From Burkholderiales bacterium 70-64 (GTDB lineage Bacteria > Pseudomonadota > Gammaproteobacteria > Burkholderiales > Burkholderiaceae_E): a stretch of 64,000 bases of DNA. Of this stretch, positions 1-8,425 are shown piece by piece (position 1 is the stretch's first letter; each line of letters starts with the position of its first letter). The position numbers and the translations under genes are program-made. The stretch spans positions 1-64,000 of the forward strand of contig MKUQ01000060.1 of assembly GCA_001898645.1 (NCBI GenBank), given 5' to 3'. The notes under the pieces are model-generated. The model did not search any database. It saw only the letters and a list, made by a program, of their open reading frames with translations, and had not been told where the DNA came from.

Positions 1-417
1 TCGCTGCTGCGAGCACCGCACTCGTCCGCGCTGCGAACTCCTGCTCCCGCCTTCGGGCCGAACACAGCCCACGGTGCCTGAGCGGCAGTCGGCGGGCGGC
101 CGGGCCCAGAAGCACCAAGGCCGAACGGAGAAGGAGGACGAACTCCACGCAAGCCTCCTGCAATGCCGGGACCGGCTCGATTCGAGCCGGGCGGCTTCCT
201 GTGCAGTCTACCTCCGGTGTGCGATCACCTGCTCGGCGGGGACACGCAGTCCCCCGGGGCGCTCGCAGGGCAGGCAGCCCACGCCGGCAGCCGCGCCTGG
301 CGCCGCCCTTCTTCGCACAGATCAAGGACACCGACCCTCGCGGCGGCGTCTAGTCGAGGGATTCCGCGCGCCCGACCGCAAGCCCGGCGGCCGGGGTACG
401 CCGACAGGGAGGGAATC
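1..417. other. Leading region without a supported gene
   Basis: This stretch precedes the first supported gene. Open frames here are arginine/proline-rich and change frame freely, as expected of non-coding GC-rich DNA. A perfect 9-bp inverted repeat (CCGGCTCGA / TCGAGCCGG, 172-190, one-base loop) could form a hairpin. A short frame ending at the TAG at 351-353 reads plausibly for about 15 residues (PFFAQIKDTDPRGGV), but not upstream, so at best it is the tail of a decayed gene. A purine-rich GGGAGGG just before 418 is the ribosome binding site of the next gene. Confidence 0.5.
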
Positions 418-975
418 GTGCTGCAGATCATCATCCAGGGCCGCGGCGGCCAGGGCGCGCAGACCGCCGGCAACCTGCTGGCCACCGCGTTCTTCGCCCA
501 GGGCCGCCAGGTGCAGAGCTTCGCGAGCTACGGGGGCGCGCGCCGCGGCACGCCGGTCAATTCGTTCATCCGCGTCGACGACCGGCCGATCCGCGTGCGC
601 TGCGACATCGAGCAGGCCGACGCCATCCTGTGCTTCGACGCGAGCCTGCTCGAAGGCCGGCTGCTCGCCGCAGCGCGGCCCGACACCCTGATCGTGGTCA
701 ACTCGGCGCACGCGCCCGAGCATTTCGCGCAGGCGCTGCCCGGCTACCGCGTGCTGCCCGTCGACGGCATCGCGACCGCGCGCCGCCACGGCCTGGGGCG
801 GGTGGTCAACTCGGTGCTGCTGGGAGCGTTCGCGCGCGCCGTCGACGCGCCCTCGCTCGAGGTGCTCGAGCGCACGCTGATGGCCGAGGCGCCGAAGCTG
901 AAGAAGGAGAACGTCGCCGCCTGCGAGGAAGGCTACCGCCGGGTCGACGCCCTGCTGCAGAGGAGAGCGGCATGA
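418..975 (+). CDS. 2-oxoacid:acceptor oxidoreductase gamma subunit
   Basis: Predicted 185-residue gamma subunit of a pyruvate/2-oxoacid:ferredoxin oxidoreductase, the CoA-handling part of a thiamine-diphosphate enzyme that oxidises 2-oxoacids to acyl-CoA. The N-terminal IIIQGRGGQGAQTAGNLLA motif is diagnostic of this family, and FASYGGARRGTPVNSF follows. I chose the GTG at 418 because the family motif begins three residues later and GGGAGGG precedes it; longer in-frame extensions are not protein-like. The stop overlaps the next ATG (ATGA), so it is translationally coupled to the flavoprotein and to the alpha and beta genes. The substrate cannot be read from the sequence; phenylglyoxylate-type or pyruvate-type activity are both possible. 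Confidence 0.9.
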   Translation: MLQIIIQGRGGQGAQTAGNLLATAFFAQGRQVQSFASYGGARRGTPVNSFIRVDDRPIRVRCDIEQADAILCFDASLLEGRLLAAARPDTLIVVNSAHAPEHFAQALPGYRVLPVDGIATARRHGLGRVVNSVLLGAFARAVDAPSLEVLERTLMAEAPKLKKENVAACEEGYRRVDALLQRRAA

Positions 976-2654
976 ACGCCGCCGCCCTGCCGCCGACCAC
1001 CTGGACCACCGGCACCACCGAGGTCTTCAAGACCGGCACCTGGCGCGCCTCGCTGCCGCGGCACATCAGCGCGCCGTCGCCGTGCCATGCCGCCTGTCCG
1101 GTCGACGGCGACATCGCGCAGTGGATCGGGCGCGCGCGCGAGCGCGACTTCCGCGGCGCCTGGGAGATCCTCACCCGCAACAACCCGTTCCCGGCAGTGG
1201 CCGGGCGCGTCTGCCACCACCCCTGCGAGAGCGCCTGCAACCGCATGAGCCTCGACGAGCCGCTGGCGATCTGCAAGCTCGAGCGCCATATCGGCGACGT
1301 GGCGCTGGCCGAGGGCTGGTCGTATCCGGCGCCCGAGCGCGAGCTCGCCGAGCGCATCGCCGTCGTCGGCGGCGGCCCGGCGGGCCTGTCGGCCGCCTAC
1401 CACCTGCGCCGGCGCGGCTATGCGGTCACCCTGTTCGAGGCGCGCCGCCAGCTGGGCGGGCTGATGCGCGACGGCATCCCGGCCTACCGGCTGCCGCGCG
1501 CGGTGCTCGACGGCGAGATCGGACGCATCCTCGAGCTCGGCGTGGAGGTGTGCTGCGAGGAGCCGATCGACTCGCCGGGCGCCTTCGAGCGCCTGCGCGA
1601 GGAATTCGACGCCATCCACCTCTCGATCGGCGCGCGCCTGCCCAAGCGCCTGCCGCAGCTCGACTACGGCGCGCCGTGGGTGGTCGACGGCGCGCACTGG
1701 CTGGCCCAAGCCAATGCGGGCGCCGCGCCGGCGCTCGGCCGGCGGCTGGTGGTGATCGGCGGCGGCAGCGCCGCGATCGACGTGGCGCGCAGCGCGCGCC
1801 GTGCCGGGCACGAGGTGACGCTGCTCGCGCTCGAGCCCGAGGCGCAGATGCCGGCGCAGCGCGACGAGGTGGAGGAAGCCCTCGAGGAGGGCGTGCGGCT
1901 GGTCGACGGCGCGATGCTCGAGCGGGCGGCCGTCGTCGATGGCGGCGTGGCGCTCGAATGCGTGCGGGTGAAGTTCATCCTCGGCGCCGAGCGCGGGCGC
2001 TTCAGCATCGAGCCCATCGAGGGCAGCGCCTTCCGGCTGCTGGCCGACGCGATCGTGCCCTCGATCGGGCAGGATCCCGACCTGTCGTGCCTGCCGCCGG
2101 AGTTCGAGAAGCAGGGTGCGCTGCTGCGCGTCGACCGCCGCCAGGCGACCGGCGTCGCGGGCGTCTATGCCGCGGGCGACGTCGCCAGCATGGCGCGCTT
2201 CGTCACCGAGGCGATCGGCATGGGCAAGCGCGCCGCGCTGCAGATCGACGCCTCGCTGCGCGCGATCGACGGCCGGCCCGGCCTGGCCGGGGCACGCCTG
2301 CAGGGGCTGGGCACACCGGTCGAGGCGGTGGTGCCGTTCGAGGCCATTGCCGGCTTCTACCATCCCGCGGCGGCGCGCGCCGGCGCGCCGCGCCTTGCCG
2401 TCGAGCAGCGCCTCGGCGGCGACGCCGAAGTGCAGTCCGGCTTCGATCTCGAGCAGGCGCTCGCCGAGGCGCAGCGCTGCTTTTCCTGCGGCACCTGCAT
2501 CCGCTGCGACAACTGTTACCAGTACTGCCCGGACCTCGCCATCCGGCGCCTGGACGGCGGCTACGCGGTCAATGGCGACTACTGCAAGGGCTGCGGCATC
2601 TGCGTGCGCGAATGTCCGACCGGATCGATGGAAATGGTGGAGGAACTGCGATGA
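972..2654 (+). CDS. GltD-like NAD(P)H flavoprotein fused to ferredoxin subunit of 2-oxoacid oxidoreductase
   Basis: A 560-residue electron-transfer subunit. The N-terminal third has the cysteine pattern of glutamate-synthase small subunits (PCHAAC, then CHHPCESACNR). A FAD dinucleotide site follows (VVGGGPAGLSAAYHLRRRGY), then an NAD(P)H site (VIGGGSAAIDVARSARRAGH) and a late FAD motif (GVYAAGDVA). The last 60 residues hold two [4Fe-4S] motifs (CGTCIRCDNCYQYCP and CKGCGICVRECP), as in the delta subunit of pyruvate:ferredoxin oxidoreductases. The protein therefore looks like a delta subunit fused to an NAD(P)H oxidoreductase and should pass electrons between the TPP enzyme and a nicotinamide pool. 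It overlaps both neighbours by ATGA. Some related enzymes, such as phenylglyoxylate dehydrogenase, carry these parts as separate subunits. Confidence 0.9.
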   Translation: MNAAALPPTTWTTGTTEVFKTGTWRASLPRHISAPSPCHAACPVDGDIAQWIGRARERDFRGAWEILTRNNPFPAVAGRVCHHPCESACNRMSLDEPLAICKLERHIGDVALAEGWSYPAPERELAERIAVVGGGPAGLSAAYHLRRRGYAVTLFEARRQLGGLMRDGIPAYRLPRAVLDGEIGRILELGVEVCCEEPIDSPGAFERLREEFDAIHLSIGARLPKRLPQLDYGAPWVVDGAHWLAQANAGAAPALGRRLVVIGGGSAAIDVARSARRAGHEVTLLALEPEAQMPAQRDEVEEALEEGVRLVDGAMLERAAVVDGGVALECVRVKFILGAERGRFSIEPIEGSAFRLLADAIVPSIGQDPDLSCLPPEFEKQGALLRVDRRQATGVAGVYAAGDVASMARFVTEAIGMGKRAALQIDASLRAIDGRPGLAGARLQGLGTPVEAVVPFEAIAGFYHPAAARAGAPRLAVEQRLGGDAEVQSGFDLEQALAEAQRCFSCGTCIRCDNCYQYCPDLAIRRLDGGYAVNGDYCKGCGICVRECPTGSMEMVEELR

Positions 2655-3811
2655 GCGAAGCCGTCGAGGAGACGATGCTGCTGACCGGCAACCACGCGGT
2701 TGCCTGGGCGGCGCGGCTGGCGCGCCCGAAAGTTGCGCCCGGCTATCCGATCACGCCGCAGACGCCGATCCTGGAAAAGCTCACCGAGTTCGCCGCCGAA
2801 GGCGCGTTCGATGCCGAGATCATCACCCCCGAGTCCGAGCATTCGGTGATGGCCGCCTGCATCGCCGCCTCGCTGGCCGGGGTGCGCGTGTTCACCGCCA
2901 CCGCCTCGCAGGGCATGCTGCTGATGCACGAGCTGCTGCACTACGCGGCGGGCGCGCGTGCGCCGATCGTGATGGCCAACGTCAACCGCACCGTGGCTTC
3001 GCCGTGGGCGTTCTGGCCCGACCAGACCGACAGCCTGGCGCAGCGCGACACCGGCTGGATCCAGTTCTACAGCGAGAGCGCCCAGGAGTCGCTCGACACC
3101 GTGATCCAGGCGTTTCGCATCGCCGAGCGCGTGCTGGTGCCGGTGATGGTCAGCCACGACGCCTTCTACGTCTCGCACGCCCTCGAGCCGGTGCGAGTGC
3201 CGGCGCAGGCGCTGGTCGACGCCTTCCTGCCGCCGTTCGATCCCCCGCATCGCATCGATCCGGAGAACGTCGAGTCGTGGGGCAACGTGGTCAGCCAGGA
3301 GATGTTCAACCGGCACCGGCGCGACCTCGGCGAGGCGATGGCGCGGGTGCCGGCGGTGGCGCTCGAGGCCGATCGCGAGTGGAACCGGCTCACCGGCCGC
3401 GGCTGGGGCATCGTCGAGCGCTATCGCTGCGAGGACGCGCGCACCGTCATCGTGACCATGGGCAGCATGTGCGGCACGGCGCGCGACGCGGTCGACGCGA
3501 TGCGCGAGGCCGGCCAGCCGGTCGGCCTGCTCAAGGTACGCCTGTACCGCCCGCTGCCGGTCGAGGCGCTGCGCGCGGCGCTCGCCGGGGTGCCCGAGGT
3601 GCTGGTGCTCGATCGCAACTACTCGCCCGGCCACGGCGGGGTGCTGCACCAGGAGCTGCGCGCGGCGCTCTACGGCATGGAGGGCGCGCCCAGGATCCGC
3701 GGCCTGCTCGCCGGCGTGGGCGGGGTCAACGTGTCGCCGCGGCGCATCGCCGAGTACGTGCGCGATGCCGCGGACATCGACGCCGGTGCCGATTCGGTCT
3801 GGATGAAGTGA
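2651..3811 (+). CDS. 2-oxoacid:acceptor oxidoreductase alpha subunit
   Basis: A 386-residue alpha subunit matching the usual length for the split four-subunit enzymes. It carries the family signature GYPITPQTPILE near the N terminus and the pyrimidine-binding segment ITPESEHSVMAACIAASLAG, followed by TATASQGMLLMHE. The C-terminal half has the transketolase-C-like segment (TVIVTMGSM, then VLVLDRNYSPG). With the beta subunit it forms the thiamine-diphosphate active site. The start ATG overlaps the stop of the upstream flavoprotein gene, and the beta gene follows after 5 bases, so the four genes are one transcription unit. Confidence 0.93.
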   Translation: MSEAVEETMLLTGNHAVAWAARLARPKVAPGYPITPQTPILEKLTEFAAEGAFDAEIITPESEHSVMAACIAASLAGVRVFTATASQGMLLMHELLHYAAGARAPIVMANVNRTVASPWAFWPDQTDSLAQRDTGWIQFYSESAQESLDTVIQAFRIAERVLVPVMVSHDAFYVSHALEPVRVPAQALVDAFLPPFDPPHRIDPENVESWGNVVSQEMFNRHRRDLGEAMARVPAVALEADREWNRLTGRGWGIVERYRCEDARTVIVTMGSMCGTARDAVDAMREAGQPVGLLKVRLYRPLPVEALRAALAGVPEVLVLDRNYSPGHGGVLHQELRAALYGMEGAPRIRGLLAGVGGVNVSPRRIAEYVRDAADIDAGADSVWMK

Positions 3812-3816
3812 ACGCC

Positions 3817-4716
3817 ATGGAAAAGCTCGATCTCGTCGAAGAACAGATGTTCTGCTCGGGCCATGCGGCCTGTCCGGGGTGCATCGAGGCGCTGTCGGTG
3901 CGCCACGTGCTCGCCGCGCTGGGGCCGGACACGGTGGCCGTGGTGCCGCCTTCGTGCATGGCGATCATCGCCGGGCCGCAGCCGTTCTCGTCGCTGCGCA
4001 TCCCGGTGTACCAGCCCACGCTGGAGGCGAGCGCGGCCTCGGCCTCGGGGCTGCGCCGCGCGCTCGATGCGCAGGGCAAGCACGATACGCAGGTGGTGGT
4101 GTTCGCCGGCGACGGGGGCACCTACGACATCGGCTTCCAATGCTTGTCCTCGGCGGCCGAACGCAACGAGGACTTCATCTACGTGTGCCTCGACAATGAA
4201 GGCTACATGAACACCGGCGCGCAGAAGTCGTCCTCGACGCCGCGCTACGCCCGCACCGGCTCCACGCCGGCCGGCAAGACCACGCGCAAGAAGAACCTCA
4301 CCGAGATCATGGCCGCGCATGGGGTGCCCTATGCCGCCACCGCCACCGCCGGCTACCTGCCCGACCTGGTTCGCAAGGTGCAGAAGGCGAAGTCGCTGCG
4401 CGGCACCCGCCTGCTCACCCTGCTCATCCCCTGCCTCGACGGCTGGGGCCTGCCCGACGACGGCGGGCTGCGCGCGGCGCGCTTCGCGGTCGAGAGCGGC
4501 GTGTTCCCGCTCTACGAGGTGAGCGACGGGCGCCGCTACACGCTCAACCACGCCACGCGCGTGCGTCCGGTGAGCGACTATCTGGGGCTGCAGCGCCGCT
4601 ACCGCCACCTCGACGCCGCGCAGATCGAGGCGCTGCAGGCCGAAGTCGACGAAGGCTGGGAGCGGCTGCTGCGGCGGGTGGCAGCGAGCGAGGACGAGCT
4701 GACCGCGGCGTGCTGA
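3817..4716 (+). CDS. 2-oxoacid:acceptor oxidoreductase beta subunit
   Basis: A 299-residue beta subunit that binds thiamine diphosphate and one [4Fe-4S] cluster. Cysteines 13, 19 and 22 (FCSGHAACPGC) are cluster ligands in this family. The TPP/Mg motif is clear: FAGDGGTYDIGFQCLSSA followed by DNEGYMNTG. Length and motif order fit pyruvate- and phenylglyoxylate-type beta subunits. It is the last gene of the gamma - flavoprotein - alpha - beta operon. The intergenic space to the next gene (4717-4847) holds no recognisable gene. Confidence 0.93.
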   Translation: MEKLDLVEEQMFCSGHAACPGCIEALSVRHVLAALGPDTVAVVPPSCMAIIAGPQPFSSLRIPVYQPTLEASAASASGLRRALDAQGKHDTQVVVFAGDGGTYDIGFQCLSSAAERNEDFIYVCLDNEGYMNTGAQKSSSTPRYARTGSTPAGKTTRKKNLTEIMAAHGVPYAATATAGYLPDLVRKVQKAKSLRGTRLLTLLIPCLDGWGLPDDGGLRAARFAVESGVFPLYEVSDGRRYTLNHATRVRPVSDYLGLQRRYRHLDAAQIEALQAEVDEGWERLLRRVAASEDELTAAC

Positions 4717-4847
4717 AGCCCGCGGCCGCGCCGCTCGCCGGGCGGCGCGACGCCGACCGTTGCCGCCGCGTGCGCGGCCGCGCACCTCGCCGAACCGGTG
4801 CATGCCGGTGCTAAAGTGATGCATCCCGTGGCGGGCCGGGTGGAATC

Positions 4848-6092
4848 TTGATCGAAGAGATCCTCTTCGGGCGGCAGCCGATCCTCGATGCCAGCGGCGC
4901 GCTGGTGGCATTCGAGCTGCTGTTTCGCGGCGTCGGCGCCACGGCCTCGTTGCACGCCCCGATGGCCGCATTCGATGACTTGCAGGCCAGCAGCCACGTC
5001 ATGGCGGGCGCGCTGGGCGACATCGGGCTCGCGGACAGCCTCGGTCCGCATACCGGCTACGTCAACGCCGATCACGAGCTGCTGATGAGCGACGTGGTCA
5101 CCGCCCTGCCGGCCTCGCGCTTCGTGCTCGAGGTGCTCGAGACCACGGTGGTCGACGCGGCGCTGCGCGAGCGCGTCGCCGAGCTGCGCAGGCTCGGCTA
5201 CCGCATCGCGCTGGACGACGTCGCCGACCGCAACGATCCGCGCCTCGCCGAGCTGCTGCCGCTGGCCGACATCGTGAAGGTCGACCTGCTGCAGTGCGAC
5301 CGCGACGAATGGCGGGCCATTGCGCGGCTGATCGAGCCCAGCGGCAAGATGCTGCTCGCCGAGAAGGTCGAGACCGCGGAGCAGTTCCGCGCCGCGCGCG
5401 ACGCCGGCTACCGGCTGTTCCAGGGCTTCTTCTTCGCCGAGCCGCAACTGATCCGATCCCGCACGCCGCCGCCTTCGACCGCGGCGATGCTGCGGCTGAT
5501 CGCCCTGCTCGAGCGCGCACCCGACGTCGCTACGCTGGTCGAAGAGCTCAAGCGGCATCCGGAGCTGGCCACGCGCCTGCTGCGCCTGGCCAACTCGGCC
5601 GCCGCGGGCATGCGGCGCGAGGTCGACACCCTGGGCGCGGCGATCGCGCTGGTGGGCACGCGCCAGATCGGCCGCTGGGTGCAGCTGCTCCTCTATGCCG
5701 GCGGCCGCGATCGTCCGCCGCATGCCGACCCGCTGGCGCAGCAGGTGGGCATGCGTGCGCGCATGATGGAGCTGCTCGCCGTGCAGTGGTGCGGCGATCC
5801 CGAGCTGGGCGAGCGGGCGTTCATGACCGGCATGCTCTCGAAGATCGATGCGCTGGTGGGCATGCCGCTGCCGCGCGTGCTCGCCGGCCTGCCGCTGTCG
5901 CCGGCGGTGCGATCGGCGCTGCTCGAGCGCAGCGGCCCTCTCGGGCTGCTGCTGCGGGTGTGCGAAGCGCGCGAGCGCGGCGACCTGGCCGCGCTGCAGG
6001 CGCTGTGCCGGAGCATGGGCGGCATCGACCTGGCGAGCACTGCGCGCGCCGAGAGCAGCGCCGCGGCCTGGACCTTCTCGCTGACCGCCTGA
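4848..6092 (+). CDS. EAL-HDOD domain signalling protein
   Basis: A 414-residue regulator of the YuxH-like type: an EAL-like domain (about residues 1-200) followed by an HDOD domain (about 205-395). The N terminus begins ILFGRQPILD and has FELLFRG where EAL proteins have the EAL motif. Further conserved points are IALDDV, KVDLLQCD and LAEKVET. Several catalytic positions of active c-di-GMP phosphodiesterases are changed, so a binding or scaffold role is more likely than hydrolysis. The HDOD part shows LVEELKRHPELATRLLRLANSA-like sequence. The start is TTG with GGTGGA upstream; no in-frame ATG or GTG fits better. It stands alone and converges on the iclR-type gene. Confidence 0.85.
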   Translation: MIEEILFGRQPILDASGALVAFELLFRGVGATASLHAPMAAFDDLQASSHVMAGALGDIGLADSLGPHTGYVNADHELLMSDVVTALPASRFVLEVLETTVVDAALRERVAELRRLGYRIALDDVADRNDPRLAELLPLADIVKVDLLQCDRDEWRAIARLIEPSGKMLLAEKVETAEQFRAARDAGYRLFQGFFFAEPQLIRSRTPPPSTAAMLRLIALLERAPDVATLVEELKRHPELATRLLRLANSAAAGMRREVDTLGAAIALVGTRQIGRWVQLLLYAGGRDRPPHADPLAQQVGMRARMMELLAVQWCGDPELGERAFMTGMLSKIDALVGMPLPRVLAGLPLSPAVRSALLERSGPLGLLLRVCEARERGDLAALQALCRSMGGIDLASTARAESSAAAWTFSLTA

Positions 6093-6140
6093 CGGACTCC
6101 CGGTCGTCCGGCGGATTCCTGGTACCTCCGGGCCGGGGTA

Positions 6141-6911
6141 CTACCGCTGCCCGATCCGCCGCGTGATGCTGGTGAAGTCGGCCGCGACTTCGCGCAGCAC
6201 CATGGCGGCGGGCCCTTCGAGGGAGTAGTCGAAGGTTTCGCTGTTGCCGAAGACCGACATCGCGGCCACGATCTGCCCGCGCGAGTTGAGCATCGGCGCG
6301 GCCACCGCCGCGACTCCCGGCAGCAGGTGCCCGGAGTGATTGGCGAGCGACGCTTTCCGGATCGCCTCGAGCTTGAGGTCGAGGTCGCGACGATCGAGGC
6401 GCTCCACGGGCGGCCGCCCCGCGGCATACTCGGCGCGTATCACCGGCGTGACGATGGCCCGCGGCATGTGGGCGGCGAAGATCAGCCCGGAGGCGGTTCG
6501 CAGCAGCGGGAGGGTCGCGCCGACCCGCATCGTGAGGGCGATGGCCTTGCTGCTCTCTTCGATCGAGATGATGACGGGGCCGTAGCTGCCCCACACGGCA
6601 AGCATCACCGATTCGTCCAGCCGGTCCCTCACCCGCTGCTGCAGATCCTGGGCCGCATCCAGGAAATTCGAGCGCCCGATCGCCACCAGCCCCAGCTCGA
6701 TCGCGAACGGCCCGATCTCGTAGGCGAGCGTGGTCCTGTCCTGGCGCACCAGCCCCAGGCGCTGATAGCTGACGAGATATCGATGCGCCGCGCTGGCGGT
6801 CAGGCCGGCATGGGCCGCCAGGTCCTTCAGCGCCAGCGGCACGCTCATCTTCGCCAGCACCTTCAACAGACGGCCGCCCACCTCGATCGACTTGATACCG
6901 GTCTGCGCCAA
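6141..6911 (-). CDS. IclR-family transcriptional regulator
   Basis: A 256-residue IclR-type regulator with an N-terminal winged helix-turn-helix (about residues 5-70: KSIEVGGRLLKVLAKM, then LKDLAAHAGLTASAAHRYLVS) and a C-terminal effector domain (ISIEESSKAIALTMRVG). I chose the TTG at 6911 because AGGAG lies 6 bases upstream and the protein then begins MAQTGIKSIE, as typical IclR proteins do. A GTG at 6929 is the alternative. It is divergent from the ABC-transporter/nitrilase operon starting at 7121 and probably controls it, with an effector related to the transported compound. Confidence 0.9.
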   Translation of the reverse strand: MAQTGIKSIEVGGRLLKVLAKMSVPLALKDLAAHAGLTASAAHRYLVSYQRLGLVRQDRTTLAYEIGPFAIELGLVAIGRSNFLDAAQDLQQRVRDRLDESVMLAVWGSYGPVIISIEESSKAIALTMRVGATLPLLRTASGLIFAAHMPRAIVTPVIRAEYAAGRPPVERLDRRDLDLKLEAIRKASLANHSGHLLPGVAAVAAPMLNSRGQIVAAMSVFGNSETFDYSLEGPAAMVLREVAADFTSITRRIGQR

Positions 6912-7120
6912 AGCCGACTCCTGTGTCACAGCACGACGGAATTTCTCAATGGTGAACGCGTTGAATCGAAGTTTGCCCGTCGCGCACGGTTTGCCGGCAT
7001 ATTCTGCCGTGCCGCAGCCCACTGCATCACCCGATCCGCCATCGACGAGCGCAGCTCGACTCCACCGGCGGCTGGCAATCGACAAGTGGGCGCACAGCAA
7101 CCGAACAGGAGGAGACCGGC
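6912..7120. promoter_or_regulatory. Divergent control region between iclR and the liv-type operon
   Basis: This 209-bp non-coding interval separates divergent genes and must hold both promoters. It is less GC-rich than the flanking genes around 6930-7010, including GGAATTTCTCAATGGTGAAC and a GCATATTC stretch. AGGAGGAGA lies directly upstream of the ATG at 7121 and is a strong ribosome binding site. No perfect palindrome that would define an IclR operator was found by eye. Confidence 0.5.
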
Positions 7121-8407
7121 ATGAACGTCGTCTTGAGCCGAGCAGCGCGGATGGTGCGGGCGCTGGGCATGCTCGCGGCCCTCGCCCTGGGGAGCGGCCT
7201 TGCGCTTGCGCAGGAGCCGATCCGCATCGGCGTGTTCCAGCCCCTCACCGGACCCTTCACCAAGAACGGGGTGGAGCACTGGGAGGCGATGCAGATCGCG
7301 CGCGACATGATCAACGAGCGGGGCGGGATCAACGGGCGGAAGATCGAGTACGTGCTGGCCGACGTGCCCAGCCCCGCGGCCGCGATCAGCGAAACCGAAC
7401 GCGTGATCACCAAGGAGAAGGTGAAGATCACCACCGGATCCGGGCTGTCGCCGCTCGCCATCGCGGTGAGCCAGGCAGCGGAGCGCCACGGGGCCTTTCA
7501 CTGGGAGACGGTGGGCGCTGCGGAGGTGATCACCCGCAGGGGGTTCAAGTACACGTTCCAGGTGGGAGGGGCGTCGCGGCTCTATTCGCAGGCAGCGCTC
7601 GATTTCGCGCTCGACGAGCTTTCCCGGCGCCTGAAGATCGCGCCGAACGACCTGCGGATCGCCCTGCTGTGGGAGAACCGCGCCCTCGGAAAGTCGGTCG
7701 GTGACGGCATCCGCATCCATGCCGCCGACCGGGGCGTGAAGCTGGTGTACGACGAAGGGTATGACCAGTTCCTCACCGACATGACGCCGATCGTGCAGAA
7801 GCTGAAGGACGTGAATCCGGACGTGCTGATCACGATCGGTTACCCCAACGACGTCATCCTGTTCCAGCGCAAGGCGAAGGAGCTGAATTTCTACGTCAAG
7901 GCGCTCATCGGCGTCAGCGGGGGGTATTCGAATCCCGAGCTGCGGGACTCGATCGGGAATTCGGTCTATGGGCTCTTCGTCTCGGAGTTTCCGCCGCGCG
8001 TGAATCCCAAGGCGCTCAAGCCCGAAGCGCTCGAGGCGGCCAACGAGTTCTTCAGGCGCTACGAGGCGAAGATGAAGCGACCGCCCGCCGGCCACGCCTC
8101 TGCCAGCTTCTCCGCGCTGTGGGGCCTCTATACGGAGATCTTCCCCAAGGCGAAGACGTTCGAGCCGAGCGAGCTGAGGGAAATCGCGCTTTCACTCGAT
8201 CTGCCGATGGGCAGCCTGCCCAACGGCAGCGGCATCAAGTTCACCAACCACGACTGGGCCCCGGACAAGAAGGACTTCGGGCAGAACCTGCGCGCGGCGA
8301 TCGGCATCTGGCAGTGGCAGAAGGACGGGAACAACGAAGTCTTTCCCAAGGAGCTGGCCACGCACGAGCCGGTGCTCGTGCCCCTGCCGCCTTGGAGCCA
8401 GCGCTGA
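7121..8407 (+). CDS. ABC transporter periplasmic substrate-binding protein (LivK-type)
   Basis: A 428-residue periplasmic binding protein of the branched-chain amino acid/amide family (Peripla_BP_6 type). Residues 1-30 form a signal peptide ending near LALAQEP. The mature N terminus, IRIGVFQPLTGPFTKNG, is the family's first strand and ligand loop, and REGGING-like sequence follows (INERGGINGRKIEYV). It is first in an operon with two permeases, two ATPases and catabolic enzymes, so it should capture the compound these enzymes degrade. Liv-type receptors in this lineage bind many organic acids, amides and aromatics, so the ligand is unknown. Confidence 0.92.
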   Translation: MNVVLSRAARMVRALGMLAALALGSGLALAQEPIRIGVFQPLTGPFTKNGVEHWEAMQIARDMINERGGINGRKIEYVLADVPSPAAAISETERVITKEKVKITTGSGLSPLAIAVSQAAERHGAFHWETVGAAEVITRRGFKYTFQVGGASRLYSQAALDFALDELSRRLKIAPNDLRIALLWENRALGKSVGDGIRIHAADRGVKLVYDEGYDQFLTDMTPIVQKLKDVNPDVLITIGYPNDVILFQRKAKELNFYVKALIGVSGGYSNPELRDSIGNSVYGLFVSEFPPRVNPKALKPEALEAANEFFRRYEAKMKRPPAGHASASFSALWGLYTEIFPKAKTFEPSELREIALSLDLPMGSLPNGSGIKFTNHDWAPDKKDFGQNLRAAIGIWQWQKDGNNEVFPKELATHEPVLVPLPPWSQR

Positions 8408-8425
8408 CCCGCGGACGGCCGCTCG

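Noticed and set aside
318-353. Possible C-terminal gene remnant ending PFFAQIKDTDPRGGV
   Set aside because: The upstream codons in this frame are not protein-like, and no family could be recognised from such a short tail.
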